The notes: generated by a model not told the origin, from the sequence alone. A stretch of 64,000 bases of DNA from Lepus europaeus (GCF_033115175.1 NC_084837.1:28970266-29034265), one strand, 5' to 3'; positions 24,756 through 37,320 are shown, counted from the stretch's first letter. A program made the numbers and translations.

Positions 24756-25092
24756 TTCTTTTTTTTTTTTTTTTTTTTTTGACAGGCAGAGTAGACAGTG
24801 AGAGGGACAGAGAGAAAGGTCTTCCTTTTTCCGTTGGTTCACCCCCCAATGGCTGCTGCGGCCGGCACACCGCACTAATTTGAAGTCAAAAGCAAGGTAC
24901 TTCTCCTGGTCTCCCATGCAGGTGCAAGGCCCAAGGACTTGGGCCATCCTCCACTGCCTTCCCTGGCCACAGCAGAGAGCTGGACTGGAAGAGGAGCAAC
25001 CGGGATAGAATCCAGCGCCCCAATTGGGACTAGAACCTGTGGTGCCAGTGCCACAGGCGGAGGATTAGCCTGTTGAGCCACAGCGCCGGCCA
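24756..25092 (-). repeat. CSINE, younger subtype, antisense, with TSD
   Basis: A long T-run, then GACAGGCAGAGTAGACAGTG through to GAGCCACAGCGCCGGCC. Flanks AGACCTCATGAGTTTCT (24739-24755) and AGACCTCATGAATTTCT (25093-25109) form a 17-bp duplication with one mismatch. The long tail and good TSD mark it as relatively young. Confidence 0.97.
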
Positions 25093-25109
25093 AGACCTCA
25101 TGAATTTCT

Positions 25110-25435
25110 ATGAGCACTTGGTAATGCAGAGATTAAAAAGTAAGGATTCTGCATCATATTCATTGCTTAGTCATTGCTTAAGTTCCTGATGTACTCGTTT
25201 CTTCTTATATACAGCTGGACATAAAGATAACAAGAGATATTCTCTATAAAATATTCCACATAGTAACAGTAAAATACTGAATAATTATTAGCTGTTCTTC
25301 TATTATAATCATCTGATTCCTCTTTCCCTTTACTCTTGGGCCCTTAATTTTTGAATGCAAAATTAGAGAACAGTAATATTGGAAAAAATGAGATAATACT
25401 AATTGGAAATTCACCATAGTAGGCACTTATTATAT
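25110..25435. other. AT-rich intergenic DNA
   Basis: No gene or repeat was recognised. Confidence 0.4.
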
Positions 25436-25860
25436 AGCATTATGTTCCAAGACCCCCAGTGCATGTTTGAAACTGTGGATAATATTGAACCCTGTATATT
25501 TACATGTATATGTGTGTATACTTAAGATAAAGTTTAAAGAATAAATTAGGCACAATAAGTAGTTGACAATATCAAGATAGGACAATTATAATAATATACT
25601 ATAATAAAAGTTATGTGGATATGGTCCCCTACTCTCTCAAAATATCTTACTATGGATCTTAGTAACCTCAGTATTTGATTTTTTTCTCCCCTTATTAATC
25701 AAGAATTTTCACTTTCCACTTAGGGGAAGTGGTTATGGCTTCTCTTTGGCATATCTGAGTAGAGCACACCACAGCTCTTGTTCTTTGGGACTATTATTAA
25801 GTAAAATAAGGGTTGATGTAAGTGGAATAATTTTCCAATAATAACATTTTGGAGATACTC
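25436..25860. mobile_element. Tigger/MER2-like DNA transposon fossil
   Basis: TTCCAAGACCCCCAGTGCAT, GATAAAGTTTAAAGAATAAA, TTAGGCACAATAAGTAGTTG, TACTATAATAAAAGTTATGT and TCTCTCAAAATATCTTACTA follow the order of a pogo-type Tigger element in mammals. It is non-coding and decayed. Confidence 0.7.
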
Positions 25861-25917
25861 TTAACTTTCCACAAACTTACTAGGCTTTCAAAAATCCAGA
25901 TATTTAGCATGATGTAG

Positions 25918-26112
25918 AGCAGCAGTCGACAGATGTCATGCAAAAGGCTAAATTGTAATATTCTAGGCTTTGTGGGCTATATGGTTCTTGTCATAATTAC
26001 TCAAGCTGAAGTTGAAATGCAAAACAGCTGTAGACAATATAGAAACAAAATGTACAGGTTACAGTCCACTGAAATTCTACTTTTAAAAATCAGGCAGCAA
26101 TCCTGATTTGGT
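25918..26112. mobile_element. hAT-Charlie-type MITE fossil
   Basis: CTAGGCTTTGTGGGCTATAT, TTACTCAAGCTGAAGTTG, CAGCTGTAGACAATATAGAA and AAAATCAGGCAGCA follow a common MER1-group hAT element. Terminal repeats are eroded. Confidence 0.65.
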
Positions 26113-26144
26113 CAAAGAAGTGTAGTTTCCCCACTTTGCTTTTC

Positions 26145-26481
26145 TTTAAGAATATTTATTTACTTGAATGTCAAAATGGCAGAGAGAGAAAGACAACAGA
26201 GGGAGGAGAATATCTTCTATCTGTGGTTTATTCCCCAAATATCTATAACAGCCAGGACTGTGCCAGGCCAAAGTCAGGAGCCAGTAACTCCATCCTGGTC
26301 TTCCACATGGATGACAGGGGCCCAACTGCTTCAACCAACATCTGCTGGTGAACCCATTAGCAGGGTGCACAGTAACAGGAAGCAGAATCGGAAGTGGAGC
26401 AGCTGGACTTGAACTACCACTTGCATAAGGGACAGCAGCACTGCAAGCAGATCCTAAACTCACTGTACCATAACACTGGCT
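26145..26481 (-). repeat. CSINE, antisense
   Basis: AATATTTATTTACTTGAATG tail complement, ATCTATAACAGCCAGGACTG, GGAAGTGGAGCAGCTGGACT, and CACTGTACCATAACACTGGC head complement. Confidence 0.88.
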
Positions 26482-26669
26482 GTTAGTCTACATCAGATCG
26501 GGAAAACTATCAGAATATTATTTGAAAGCTTGCATTTTCTTTTAAAACTGTATGTCATGTTATAGAAATGTACTGATGTCACAGAAGGAAAAAAAAAAAC
26601 TTCATCAGGACAGATATAGCAAGATAAACCAATGGATTACAGATGTGATTTAGCATTATGTTATTAACA

Positions 26670-26960
26670 GCAGTGGTAGTAGAGTTAGCTACCATCTGTT
26701 GCATGTCTAGTATGTTAGACATTTTTCCTGTATAGTATTTTACTTCAGCTTCTCAAAACACAGTTACCTATTACCATTATCCTTAATTTTATAAATCAAG
26801 TAACTGAGGTTTAGTGGTTTAGAAAATAACCAGGCCACAGGAGGATGTACGTTCTTCATTAAATAAGCCTTTATTAATTATTCAATAACCTTCCTTATAG
26901 CTCATAATTGGCAGAGCACTGGTTCAATCCAAAAGCTGCCAAGTCTAAACCCAGTAACTC
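26670..26960 (-). repeat. MIR fragment, antisense
   Basis: TTACCATTATCCTTAATTTT, then ATAAATCAAGTAACTGAGGT, fits the antisense MIR core (the usual CCATTTTACAGATGAGGAAA region). Confidence 0.55.
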
Positions 26961-28251
26961 CACAATTATGATACAGTCTGTGTTAGTATTGTGAGGTTAT
27001 TGGATCAGTCATTGCTAAGAGTTTTATTCTTATAAGAATATGAAATATATAAATTTTGAAGTGATCACAGATGGTTATGATAAAAAACTAATAAGATCTA
27101 TTTTTTAAAAATCACTTTGAACTAGTATAACCCACACTTCTAATGGAGGTAAAAGTTTAAAAGGATCTCATCAGAACATAGTTATTTCCATTCTTACATA
27201 ATGCGGACACATTTATATCTACTCTGTGTGAAAGATGTGCAGGTCTAAGAAGTACATGCAAATCCTAGAAACTGATTAACTGTTAGTAAAAAAGGGAAAA
27301 TACCTCAGTCCACATTAGCATTTAGTATTTGGAATTCAGTTCTCCATCTCTTCAAGAACTACTCTGCTTTAAAAAAAAATCTCCCTGTTTACCTCTTTCG
27401 GTGAATAGGAAGGCATTTGTATATTTTTCAACAAAGTGTTTCAAATGCCTCTCTGAAAAGGCCATGAATATAACATCTTTCTATCATACTTTTAGAAAAT
27501 GAAACATATAATTAAAAGGGCTGATTTTAGATTCAAGGATAATTTTAATAGAACTCTTGAAGGATATTTACTTGTAAGTCTATCAGTGGAATTGACTCTT
27601 GACTCAGCTTGGAATACAATTGAAAAACTGCAATGAAGGAGTGCGATGTTTTTACAAAACCAAGATCCTCATCTTGAATATCATGTAAAGCAGTGGCAGA
27701 AAAGCTGCTGATTTCAGAAATCCTCTGCTTTATGGGTTTTAATATAACAGTCAACACAAAGTGAATTTTCACATGAATTCAGCATTGAGAAAAATATATA
27801 AAAATCTGAAGTTCAGTATATTGTATTTAGCAATGTCAAAACAATTACATAGTTGCATTTATTGTACTTTTTTCTATTTGGAAACACTTAAACCCAAAGG
27901 CTTTAGTATATAAACTATTTTATTGAACACAGAAAATCCTGCATCCATCTTTTTGGGCAAAACAATTTTCATCGTGCTTGATAAATGTACATAAGTACCA
28001 GAAAATTCTGTTATTTCATTCTGTTAATTCCTAAGTCCTTATCTCTGGAAGTTTTTGAGATCACTAGTGAAAGAAGAGAGTTTTTATAGAATGAAAGAAA
28101 ACTTTTTTACCTTAAAACAGTATTATTTAAAAAAATACATTTGCTTTGAAGAGAGATGTGAATTCTGTCCGTATTAGAGCTAAAAACTTTCATTTCCTTC
28201 ATCTATATTGAAAGCAGTTTGTCTAAGTATTCTATAAAACAAAGAAGTAGG
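26961..28251. other. AT-rich intergenic DNA
   Basis: No gene or named element was recognised. Confidence 0.4.
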
Positions 28252-28578
28252 AGCCAGCACTGTGGTGTAGTGGGTAAAGCCACTGCCTGCGGTTCCGGCA
28301 TCCCATATGGGCACCGGTTCAAGCCCCAGTTGCTTCACTTCCAATGCAGCTCTCTGCTATGGCCTGGGAAAGCAGTAGAAGATGGCCCAAGTCCTTGGGC
28401 CCCTGCACCCATGTGGGAGACCTGAAAGAAGCTCCTAGTTCCTGGCTTTGGATAGGCTCAGCTCTTATCATTGCGGCCATCTGGAGAGTGAATGGGGAGT
28501 GAACCAGTGGATGGAAGACCTCTCTCTCTCTTGCCTCTGTAACTCCATCTTTCAAATAAATAAATGAATCAAAATAAA
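28252..28578 (+). repeat. CSINE
   Basis: Full-length: GAGCCAGCACTGTGGTGTAG, GGCATCCCATATGGGCACCG, AGATGGCCCAAGTCCTTGGG, GTGAACCAGTGGATGGAAGA, and CTTTCAAATAAATAAATGAA tail. A duplicated GGGGAGTGAA block lies near 28490. Confidence 0.95.
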
Positions 28579-31500
28579 AACAAAGCAAACTTAGAAACAG
28601 TCAAAAGTACAAATAGGTGAGAGTCCTCCATTTTGTGGTAGGCTTCAAAGGTTTAAAACACAAACAAAACCAGCTTATGTTCCTACGACCCTCAGACTGG
28701 AGGGCTTAGAAAGATGAACTACGATGATGAAAATGGTACCTAGGAGACAATGGGCTTGAGTTGTAAGTCAGACTTCAGTTCTAAGATAAACAATAACTAG
28801 ATCGGGGTTGTTGTGAAAGTAACTAGGAAATAAAAACCAGCCAAGGAGTATTTGCCTGGAAATAGCTAATATGCAAAGAACAAAAACGCTAGATAAGCAG
28901 AGGCGACAACAGTATTCTTCTTGCCCACAGTAATGGCTCAGCAGCTTTCTAGCACACTAAAAGCAGCTGTAATCACACATTTCCCTTCGCTCCTCTCTAT
29001 CACCCTGATGGCCAATTTATCCACAGTAGCATATTTACAGGCCTGTTTACGGAATTGAAATTCTTACCAGAGCTGACGCTACATTGCCTGGGAGCACTAT
29101 AGGATTTAATTGAACCAGCATGAAAGAACTGATGAATGGCTTTGCTTGCAAGGAAGAAAGTGGTGCGGGGCAGAATTTCAATGGAAGATTTTAGCCAATA
29201 CTTAGGGCTGAGAGACAAAATTGCCAACTATAGAAGTGTTTGTTATCTCCGCTCTTTCTGTCCAAGCTTACATGTGCTTAATTATTATTTTCTTTGTCAC
29301 ATCCCCTTGTTTTTCTTTCCGCTATGTTTGCTGTGCCATCCACCCTCAGCGCCAGTCTGTGTGGCAGAGCCAAATCAGATATGATTGCAAACTTCAGTCT
29401 CTTTATTTTCCTATGCCTCATTAAAATATCCCAAAGGAAGAGTGTTTTCAGATTGCTGCCACTCATGGAGTTATTGAGGCGGAACATTGTAAATCAACTG
29501 TAACCACGTTCTGCGTACCTTTTTATGCCTTGTGTTTAGACTGCACAAATGTTTGCCATGCATCTTATGCCCATTTCCTCCAGCTGTTTGTATATTTAAG
29601 TCCTTTATTCTGTGCCTTAAGTGGTTTTTTGCTATTAAATATTTACTACCCCCTTGGATGTTTCCTTCTTTACCTATTCTTATGGTCAGTGCCTCCTTTT
29701 ACTATACTGATGTTTTGGCTTTTGTTTTGCTATTTGTGGTGATATTTACTTCAAATCTTATAAAAAACAATTTATACAATGAATTTCCTTCCAATAGACA
29801 GTTTTCCAAACATTCATGTCTGGTCTTGATCATCTTTCAAAGTTTGATCATCTTCCTGTTCTTCCATTGTATTTTCCCTCGTATATTTAAAGGGATTGTT
29901 CTTGCTTTATTTGTTTAGCTTTTGTCTTGTTGTTACATAATAAAATCTAAAAGGAATTATGTTTATTGTCTTTCTGGATTCTCAAAAGATGTTTAATTAT
30001 TTACCTGTTTCTTTTAATCTTGCCTTTTCAGAACTTATTGAAATCAGAAAAAAAAGATTAGTGGGAATGGTATTCCTGTTACTCTAGCAAGCTACATGAC
30101 TGATATGGTTGTTTTCTCTGCCATCTTATTACTAGAAGAAGTGATTTATCATTTGTCTTTCCTGTCCTCTTCCACTGGATGTAGTTTTCTACTGCCTTTT
30201 TACTTTGATCTTTTCTCTTTCCCTCGTTTCCAAATCTAAGCTATAAAATTTTCATTCTGCTTTGATTGAGTGATTCCAGGTTTTAGCCTGTCTTTTGATT
30301 TTTCACTCCACCCCACCTTGCTTGCCTGTTTTGGACATGTCTTCAAATTTGTCCCAGTGCTGCACTGATCTCCCCTCTCTCTCACCCTCAGAATCTTCTC
30401 ATATGAATGTTTCTTGGTGAGTTCAAGTTTGCTTCAACACTTTGGCCTTTTTGCCTGATGGCACCTGTTATCTTCTGTTTTCCCTGCTTTTTCATTTACC
30501 TGTCCCTATCAGACTCCACAAATCACAACTCTGAATTTTGGTAGCAGACTTGATGCCTCATTTGCTCATGTATGCATTGTGTGTGTTCAGCACACGCATA
30601 CTCAATCCAGATATGGCTACAATGAAGCACAACCTCCACCCATTCACATGGCTCCACGGACCCCTATGGACATTTCTTCTCCCACATTTATAATGATATT
30701 CCACTACCATTTTTGCCAACTCTAGCAGAGTTACTTTTGAAGATTCTTTTACCTGATCATCAGAAATCCTCTTTGTGCGTAACATTAGGTCCATAAGTTA
30801 TCTGACTTTTTCATGGCTTACTTGCTTTTTCACTCTTCTTCAACTTCCTGTACTTTCTCTTATTTCTAGGAATTAACCAGACCATGAAGAATGCAAAACA
30901 CAATTTCAAGCAGAACTGACTTCCTTCAAATTTCTACTTGAACAAGACTACATATGCTTTTCAAAAAACAAACAACAACAAAAATACTTATATCCAGGAA
31001 AGCAAGACAGAAAGTGAAGTGTCTCTAAGCAAGGAAATATTGAAAGATCATAAAGACAAAATGTTAGCAAAATAGATAGGGCTCTATCAGAAAAGATTGA
31101 GGTGGAGGGGAGGGAATGCCATGATGATTGATTATAGAGCAACACTTTCTCTTGATTATGTCTCTGTTATACAAAATTGCTTGTGTTTCTTGTAATTTAT
31201 TTTAGATTTAATTTTTGGCCTTAATTCTAAGAAATTAAGACTAAGTACACACACTTAGTATCTTATTGTTAAGAAAATTGTGTTTTATTCCTAAAACAAT
31301 GAGCCATGAAAAGAAGAAAATCAGAATATGAACTAAAGTAATAAAATGTCAATACATTACCTCCAAGACCCATAGTGATGTGTATGTAGAGAGAGAGAAG
31401 ACTTGGCATACTCTGACAAATTCTACTCTGCTCATAAAACAGAGATTTTTCTCCTGCTGAAATAAAGAGTGAAAAGTTAAAATGTAAAGTTGAATGTGAG

Positions 31501-31717
31501 TTGGTTCTTCAAGGATGGATGATGTTTTTGTGTTGGAGACAAAAGGAAGAATATTCCAAGTGAAAGCAATATGGCCAAGACACAGATGAAGGGAAGTGTT
31601 AGTCATAGGTTTTTCACAATTATGCAGAATGATATGAGGAGGTGATTGAGAATAGATTGTGATTATGTGTGTGTGTATTTCTTCTATTGGCCAAAAAATA
31701 GCAAGAAAACTTTAAAG
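28579..31717. other. Long unique intergenic stretch
   Basis: No gene is supported and no transposon is recognised. The part at 28910-29480 is compositionally complex, and 29500-30560 is T/C-rich. One frame of 128 codons at 29532-29918 shows no family resemblance and a hydrophobic composition typical of T-rich DNA. Confidence 0.4.
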
Positions 31718-32044
31718 TTAATTATTTGAGAGACAGAGAGAAAAAAAAGAGAAAGAGAGCAAGACAAAAAGGAGAGAGGAAGAGAGAGAAAGCATGCATT
31801 CCCATCCACTGGTTCACTCTTCAAATGCCTGCAAAGGCTGGCACTGGGCTGAGGCTGAACTCAGCAGCCAGAAATACAATCCAGATCTTCCATGTGGCTG
31901 GCAGGAACTCAATTATTTAAGCTATCACTGTTGGCTCCCAAGGCCTACAAAGGTAGGAAGCTGGAGTAGAGAGGCAGAACTGGGACTCAAACCCAACACT
32001 CTGATATGGAATGTAAGCATCTTAACCACCAGGCTGAATATGTG
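31718..32044 (-). repeat. CSINE-like element, antisense, old
   Basis: Purine-rich tail-side region, CCACTGGTTCACTCTTCAAA, AGGCTGGCACTGGGCTGAGG, AGGCAGAACTGGGACTCAAA and CTTAACCACCAGGCTGAAT. It is diverged. Confidence 0.75.
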
Positions 32045-33012
32045 CTCTGCTAGGGAAACTTTCTGACCTAGAGTATGGCTGTGATCCTAATTGACTTTTA
32101 AGAAATTAATTTAGCTATAAAATATTTAGATTTAATATATATATTAATATATATTATATATATAATATATTAATATATATTATATATAATATATATATCT
32201 TAATATATATATAATATATATTATTATATTATATTATATATTATATATATTATTTAATATATAGATTATATGTGAATGGGGTTTAATGATAGGATTATGC
32301 AGGAGATCAATCAAGAGAAATTATGAACAATATTACCTTTAAATATGAAAATAGTTTTAGAGAAGGAAGAATTCATTGAAAATATAGAAGAAGTATAAGT
32401 TCACTCCATGTATGCAAGAATGAATGGGTGGAAACATGTAGTTTTCACTATTAGAAATGAAGATCAAAAGAAGAAGAATGTGTAATCGTGACACAACATG
32501 TAATGCTACATTTCAAAAATCACTAATCGATAGATAGTTTCAAGTTCTCATTTAAACAAAATTGTCTACTCAAACTTTTATTTTGTATTTGACAACATAA
32601 AGTATAGATAGTAAAAACAGGATGGAACTTGTAAATGTCTGGTTGAAGTAACAGTTGAATAACAAATTGATACTAAAAATATCAGAATATCTGAATTCTA
32701 TATTAATTCAGTAAATAGGTCTTTAATTTTATTCTGTATATTGAAAATAATTTCAGAAAATTATTTCTTATATTCTTTGTTATAGGTGAGTTATTTAGCT
32801 AGCAATCAATTTTCCACAACTTAGAAACAATCAATTTCTGTGTATCACATGTTAAACACATGATTTTCAAATAAATAAAGCATGAAATAATAAAAATACT
32901 ACAGAAAACTTCCAAGTGCTCATGGATTACATTTCAAATTTTGTGCTTAAGAAGGTCTTTATCAACCTCAATGCCAAAGCCAAAAGCCAAAAACCAAACA
33001 TTAAAAAGATCA
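32045..33012. other. AT-rich DNA including a TA-rich tract
   Basis: No gene. It contains the AT tract at 32131-32272. Confidence 0.45.
32131..32272. repeat. Near-pure AT tract with inverted repeats
   Basis: About 140 bp almost entirely A and T, made of TATATAAT and TTAATATATA units that pair with each other, so it can form hairpins or a cruciform. Confidence 0.85.
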
Positions 33013-33300
33013 TTGGTGGGCATTTGGCCTAGTAGTTAAGCCACTAGTTAGGACACCACATCCCACAAGAGTGCCTGGATTTAAGGCACAGCTCCAACTC
33101 CGGACCCCAGCTTCCTGCAAATGCAGACCTTGTGGGCAGTAGTGATGGCTCAAGTAGTTGGGTTCCCGTCACCCACATAGAGACCTAGATTGAATTCCCA
33201 CTTCCTGGGTTTGGTTCTTTGCAGGCCTTTGAGAGTGAATAAGTAATGGGAACTCTCCCAGTCTTTCTCTTACTCTCAAATTCATTAACTAATTAATTAA
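33013..33300 (+). repeat. Divergent CSINE-related element
   Basis: GGTGGGCATTTGGCCTAGTA, TTAAGCCACTAGTTAGGACA, CCATCCCACAAGAGTGCCTGG and ACTCTCAAATTCATTAACTA show a tRNA-like head and a CSINE-like body of an older subtype. Confidence 0.65.
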
Positions 33301-33694
33301 AATGAAAAGGCTAGATGATAACCAAGCTACTAGATGCTTGAAATCATAAAAAAGCTAAACTACAGTAAAAAATAAAAATATATGGAATTTTAAAATGATG
33401 TCTTAATATTTGACTTAACACTATAAAATGGAAAGAAAAATAAACTGGTAGCTAATACAAGACTCCCATTATATGTATCTATATATCGGATAATATTTTT
33501 TTAAACCAGGCACAATAATTTTATCATTAGAAACAATAAAGATATTTCCATTTTGAAAAATAAATTAATGTAACCAAGAATTTCAGTGAAAAACCAACAT
33601 TCTTGAATTGGTAATTGATGCCTATTTTTCAAATGTTAAAAATAGAAAAACAAATATTTTCTCTATTCAATCAAATAAATTGAAAGAAATAAGT
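33301..33694. other. AT-rich intergenic DNA
   Basis: Nothing recognised. Confidence 0.4.
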
Positions 33695-33708
33695 AAAAAA
33701 ATAATTGA

Positions 33709-34033
33709 TGGGGCTGGTGCTGTGGCACAGTGGGTTAACACCCTGGCCTGAGGTGCCAGCATCCCATATGGGTGCTGGTTCTAGTCCCGGCTGCACCTCT
33801 TCCGATCCAGCTCTCTGCTATGGCCTAGGAAAGCAGTGGAAGATGGCCCAAGTCCTTAGGCCCCTGCACCCACATGGGAGACCTGGAGGAAGCTCCTGGC
33901 TCCTAGCTTTGGATCAGCGCAGCTCCAGCTGTTGCGGCCATCTGGAGATTGAACCAGTGGATGGAAGACCTCTCTCTCTCTCTCCCTCTCCTCTGTGTAA
34001 CTCTGACTTTAAAAAATAATAAAGTAAATCTTT
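33709..34033 (+). repeat. CSINE with perfect TSD
   Basis: TGGGGCTGGTGCTGTGGCAC head to a GTAAATCTTT tail. A perfect 14-bp duplication AAAAAAATAATTGA flanks it (33695-33708 and 34034-34047). Confidence 0.97.
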
Positions 34034-34047
34034 AAAAAAATAATTGA

Positions 34048-35611
34048 GGTTCCAAATTTTAAAAACCAGATAATTAGAGTGAAATATTTTAAAGCTGAAT
34101 TTGTCAAATGATTGCTTCAAGTTATTTTTTTTTTTGTATGTAGGTAAACATTAGCTGTGTGGTTCCCAATGATAGATATTTTCCAAATCCTTTGGGAGAA
34201 TACCCTGCTCAGTATTTTAATATCCTTTGTCTATATTTTATGCAGACTTTGTGCAAGGTAATAAATACAGTGAATTCTCCGTTTTTGAAAGTAGGTGTAT
34301 GTATTTCATACTTCAGCAAGGATTTACTTAGAAAATCACAGATAGATTAGAACTCCATTGAGATCATGATTATGAAGTAATCTGAGTATTAAAACCATGT
34401 TCTCTTAAAGATAAGAAGAACATTTGAAAAATCTTTGGGAACTTGTCAACCAAACTGCATACACCAAGTGACGTGGCAAAGTGAAATACTTAACTTAAAA
34501 TTTTGTATATATTTCTTTTGAATCTACGAGAATAGGAGGAAACATCTGCAATACTCTATGGACTGAATCTTCTCACATTTTTATCACATATCTGTTATGC
34601 AGGGCTCCACATGAAGCAAAATACTTTCCAATCATTAAACAAAATAGTACCCATTTGGAAAATAGCAAAGATCACATCAAGACCTGATCTTGAAAGGGGA
34701 AAGAGGGAACAACACGTGGATAGTGTAGTTACAGACAGACAGATGGGTAGAGAGTTTATCAGTGAGTCACTGAAAAACTAACCCAGCAGCAAGAAAGCTG
34801 CCTTCTTGCTGTGCTACATGAATGGCTGAAATAAAAATCCAGATGAGAAGCTGCTGCAAACCGGGGGAGCCTGAGGACGCCCAGAGGACCCTTCTACTGG
34901 AACACTCCTCACCTCCGCTCCATCAGACCCAGAAGGCAAAAGCCAGGCAAGGCCCTGGAAAACGGACCAAAATATGTTAAAGTCAAAGACAAATTCACTT
35001 CCTTGTGTGTGTGGAAAATTACATGGATCAACAGGCTGCCTGTAAAGTAGTGCCAGTTTGTTTTCTGTTCATCTGTGCTCCCCAGTCCTAGAGTTTATTT
35101 AGGTGCCCAGAAATGACTCCTATCGTGCAGGCACAATGGCAAGAGGTTGACATTCTCCCTAATCCTTTCCTCACTCAGTAAGCGAAAACTCCAGTCTTCA
35201 TTGTCTTTTCTAGGCTTAGTTGCTCTAAAGATCTTATTTGAAGAAAGGTGACAGAGGTTATTGTTTCTTTCTTCTTTGAGAGCACTAATTTAAAAAGATT
35301 TGCTATGCCCTGAAAATCGCCATACCTATTCAGATGTAAGGGCCTAACATTTTCTAACAGCTGTACGTTTCACAGAACTCGGATGGTGAATTCTTCAGAG
35401 ACAAATTAACAAGACTGTGCTGAGACTTCTTCCTGACATCCTTGGAAGATGTACGTTTTCTATGTTTATAAATTTGTACAAAAGAAGAAAACGTTATTAA
35501 CTTGCAGGGCTACTTCCCCTGAGAGTAGAAAAGGAAATTCAGAGCTACAAAGCTAAGTCCATTGATATCTACTTCTTTGCTCAAAAGTTGCAGAATTTTG
35601 CCAGTTTTTAC
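34048..35611. other. Unassigned intergenic DNA
   Basis: No gene or clear repeat. The part at 34840-34960 is GC-richer but carries no recognisable domain. Confidence 0.4.
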
Positions 35612-35614
35612 TTT

Positions 35615-35647
<33 letters not shown>
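35612..35647. repeat. (TA)n microsatellite at a SINE tail
   Basis: An alternating TA run joins the T-run of the antisense CSINE that follows, so it probably grew from the SINE tail. Confidence 0.85.
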
Positions 35648-35654
<7 letters not shown>

Positions 35655-35980
35655 GGACAGGCAGAGTGGACAGTGAGAGAGAGAGACAGGGAGAAAGGTC
35701 TTCCTGTACCATTGGTTCACCCTCCAATGGCCGCCGCAGCCGGTGTACTGCGGCCAGCGCACCACGCTGATCTGGCAGGAGCCAGGTGCTTCTCCTGGTC
35801 TCCCATGGGGTGCAGGGCCCAAGCACTTGGGCCATCCTCCACTGCACTCCCGGGTCATAGCAGAGAGCTTGCCTGGAAGAGGGGCAACTGGGACAGAATC
35901 CAGCGCCTGGACCGGGACTAGAACCCGGTGTGCTGGCGCCGCAGGCGGAGGATTAGCCTGTTGAGACGCAGCGCCGGCCA
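35648..35980 (-). repeat. CSINE, younger subtype, antisense
   Basis: GACAGGCAGAGTGGACAGTG, CAAGCACTTGGGCCATCCTC, CCGGGACTAGAACCCGGTGT, CGCAGGCGGAGGATTAGCCT and GCGCCGGCC. CpGs are well preserved, which points to recent insertion. Confidence 0.96.
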
Positions 35981-36350
35981 CTTAATATTTTCTAGCTCTT
36001 CTTAGTCAATTGTATTTTTTTCATTTGCCTGACTTGTTTTTCTTCTTCCCCAATGAATACTTATGCAGACATGTGGTAGGATACTGGGAAAAGATCAAAT
36101 TAGGAAGACTAACTAATCCCATGCACAGAGACTGACAATTGGAGACAGAGTTATAGATATGAGGTACAAAAATTTTAGACCACATAGACTGTTGCAGTGT
36201 ATTCCCAATCGTATTTGATATATCAGACAAAGCTACACTAATGGTGTGTTTTTTCCTTTAGATATGAGTGCAGTGAAAGTCTGCAACATGCTAACATGTG
36301 GAACATTGAATTAAAAGATAAGTTTTGGCTCAGAGATTTTTGAAATATGA
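35981..36350. other. Unassigned intergenic DNA
   Basis: Nothing recognised. Confidence 0.4.
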
Positions 36351-36475
36351 GGATCTTCAAAAAGTTCATGGAAGTTGTATATTGTGAGAATATTATATAT
36401 GGATTTCAAATATTTTTGTACTAAAAATAAACTTATCCTTTCATTCATTTTCTACAAACTTTTCAAAGCATACTT
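36351..36475. mobile_element. Short TIR element (MITE-like)
   Basis: Ends TCTTCAAAAAGTTCATGGA and CTACAAACTTTTCAAAGCAT are imperfect inverted repeats around an AT-rich core containing TTGTACTAAAAATAAACTT. It is a familiar mammalian palindromic element, but I am not certain of the family. Confidence 0.55.
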
Positions 36476-36484
36476 ATACATAGT

Positions 36485-37157
36485 TGAAGTAGGCAGGCAT
36501 ACAGGCCAAAATTGATTAGATTTGTGGACTGGAAGACCACGCCTTCGCCACGCCTCTGTGTGACTTCACACCCTACCTGATGCCCTCGACATGCCCCTGT
36601 GTGGCCTCATCCCCCCCTACCTAGCCACACCTGGGTGCCCACCAGCCAATCAGATTAATTAACCACTCCCCTTTGGAAGTGGGTTAAAAGCTGGGACATG
36701 GGTGTGGCCCGGCCTGCTCTTCTTCCCTGGCCTCTTGCCAGGAGGGGGCTTGCTGTAGCCCCATGCCTCCAGGGCGCACGGCCTTCAGGCCACGTGCTCT
36801 AGGCTTCCTGGCCTAGATGCTCAAGCATTGGCTGGTTCCTGGTGCTTGGTATGAACCCCTATTCACCTCCCTCTTTTAAATAAAGCTCTCACTCCCCTAT
36901 GCATCTTTCTCACTAAATAAAGCTTTAAACGTACCATGCTGCCTTGTTTATCTGTGCTGGTATTTAGAATTCTTCTCTAAATATTAGGCAAGAACCCCCT
37001 TGGGCTTATTAATATTAGGGATTTATTAGTAAGCACATGGAGAAATCATATGACACCCCAAATTCCAGTAGCATATGTGGCACCCCAGATAGCATTTCTA
37101 TGGAACTTTAAGGGCCACATTTTCAGTGTAGATTTTAGGGTGTCATTTCTGATTTCA
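36485..37157 (+). mobile_element. Solo LTR, class I-like ERV family 1, with TSD
   Basis: 673 bp opening TGAAGTAGGCAGGCATACAG and closing TGATTTCA. A perfect 4-bp duplication TAGT flanks it (36481-36484 and 37158-37161). A TTAAAAG TATA-like box lies at 36684-36690, and AATAAA signals lie at 36879 and 36916. Two other copies lie at 47867 and (inverted) 51765. With no internal region next to it, it is the product of LTR-LTR recombination. Confidence 0.93.
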
Positions 37158-37226
37158 TAGTGAAATAATTATTATAGTTAAAAAAAATAACATATCCTTC
37201 ACCTTCCATAATTTTACCTTTGTGTG

Positions 37227-37276
37227 TGAGAGAGGGAGAAAGGGGGAGAGAGGAAGGGGGAGAGGGGAAAGGGGGA

Positions 37277-37320
<44 letters not shown>

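Noticed and set aside
29532..29918. A 128-codon frame on the plus strand.
   Set aside because: The composition is that of T-rich DNA read as hydrophobic residues. There is no family resemblance and no promoter or Kozak support.
35613..35981. A 122-codon antisense frame with an alanine/proline-rich start.
   Set aside because: It lies wholly inside a CSINE and its TA microsatellite. Similar frames recur in every young-subtype CSINE here.
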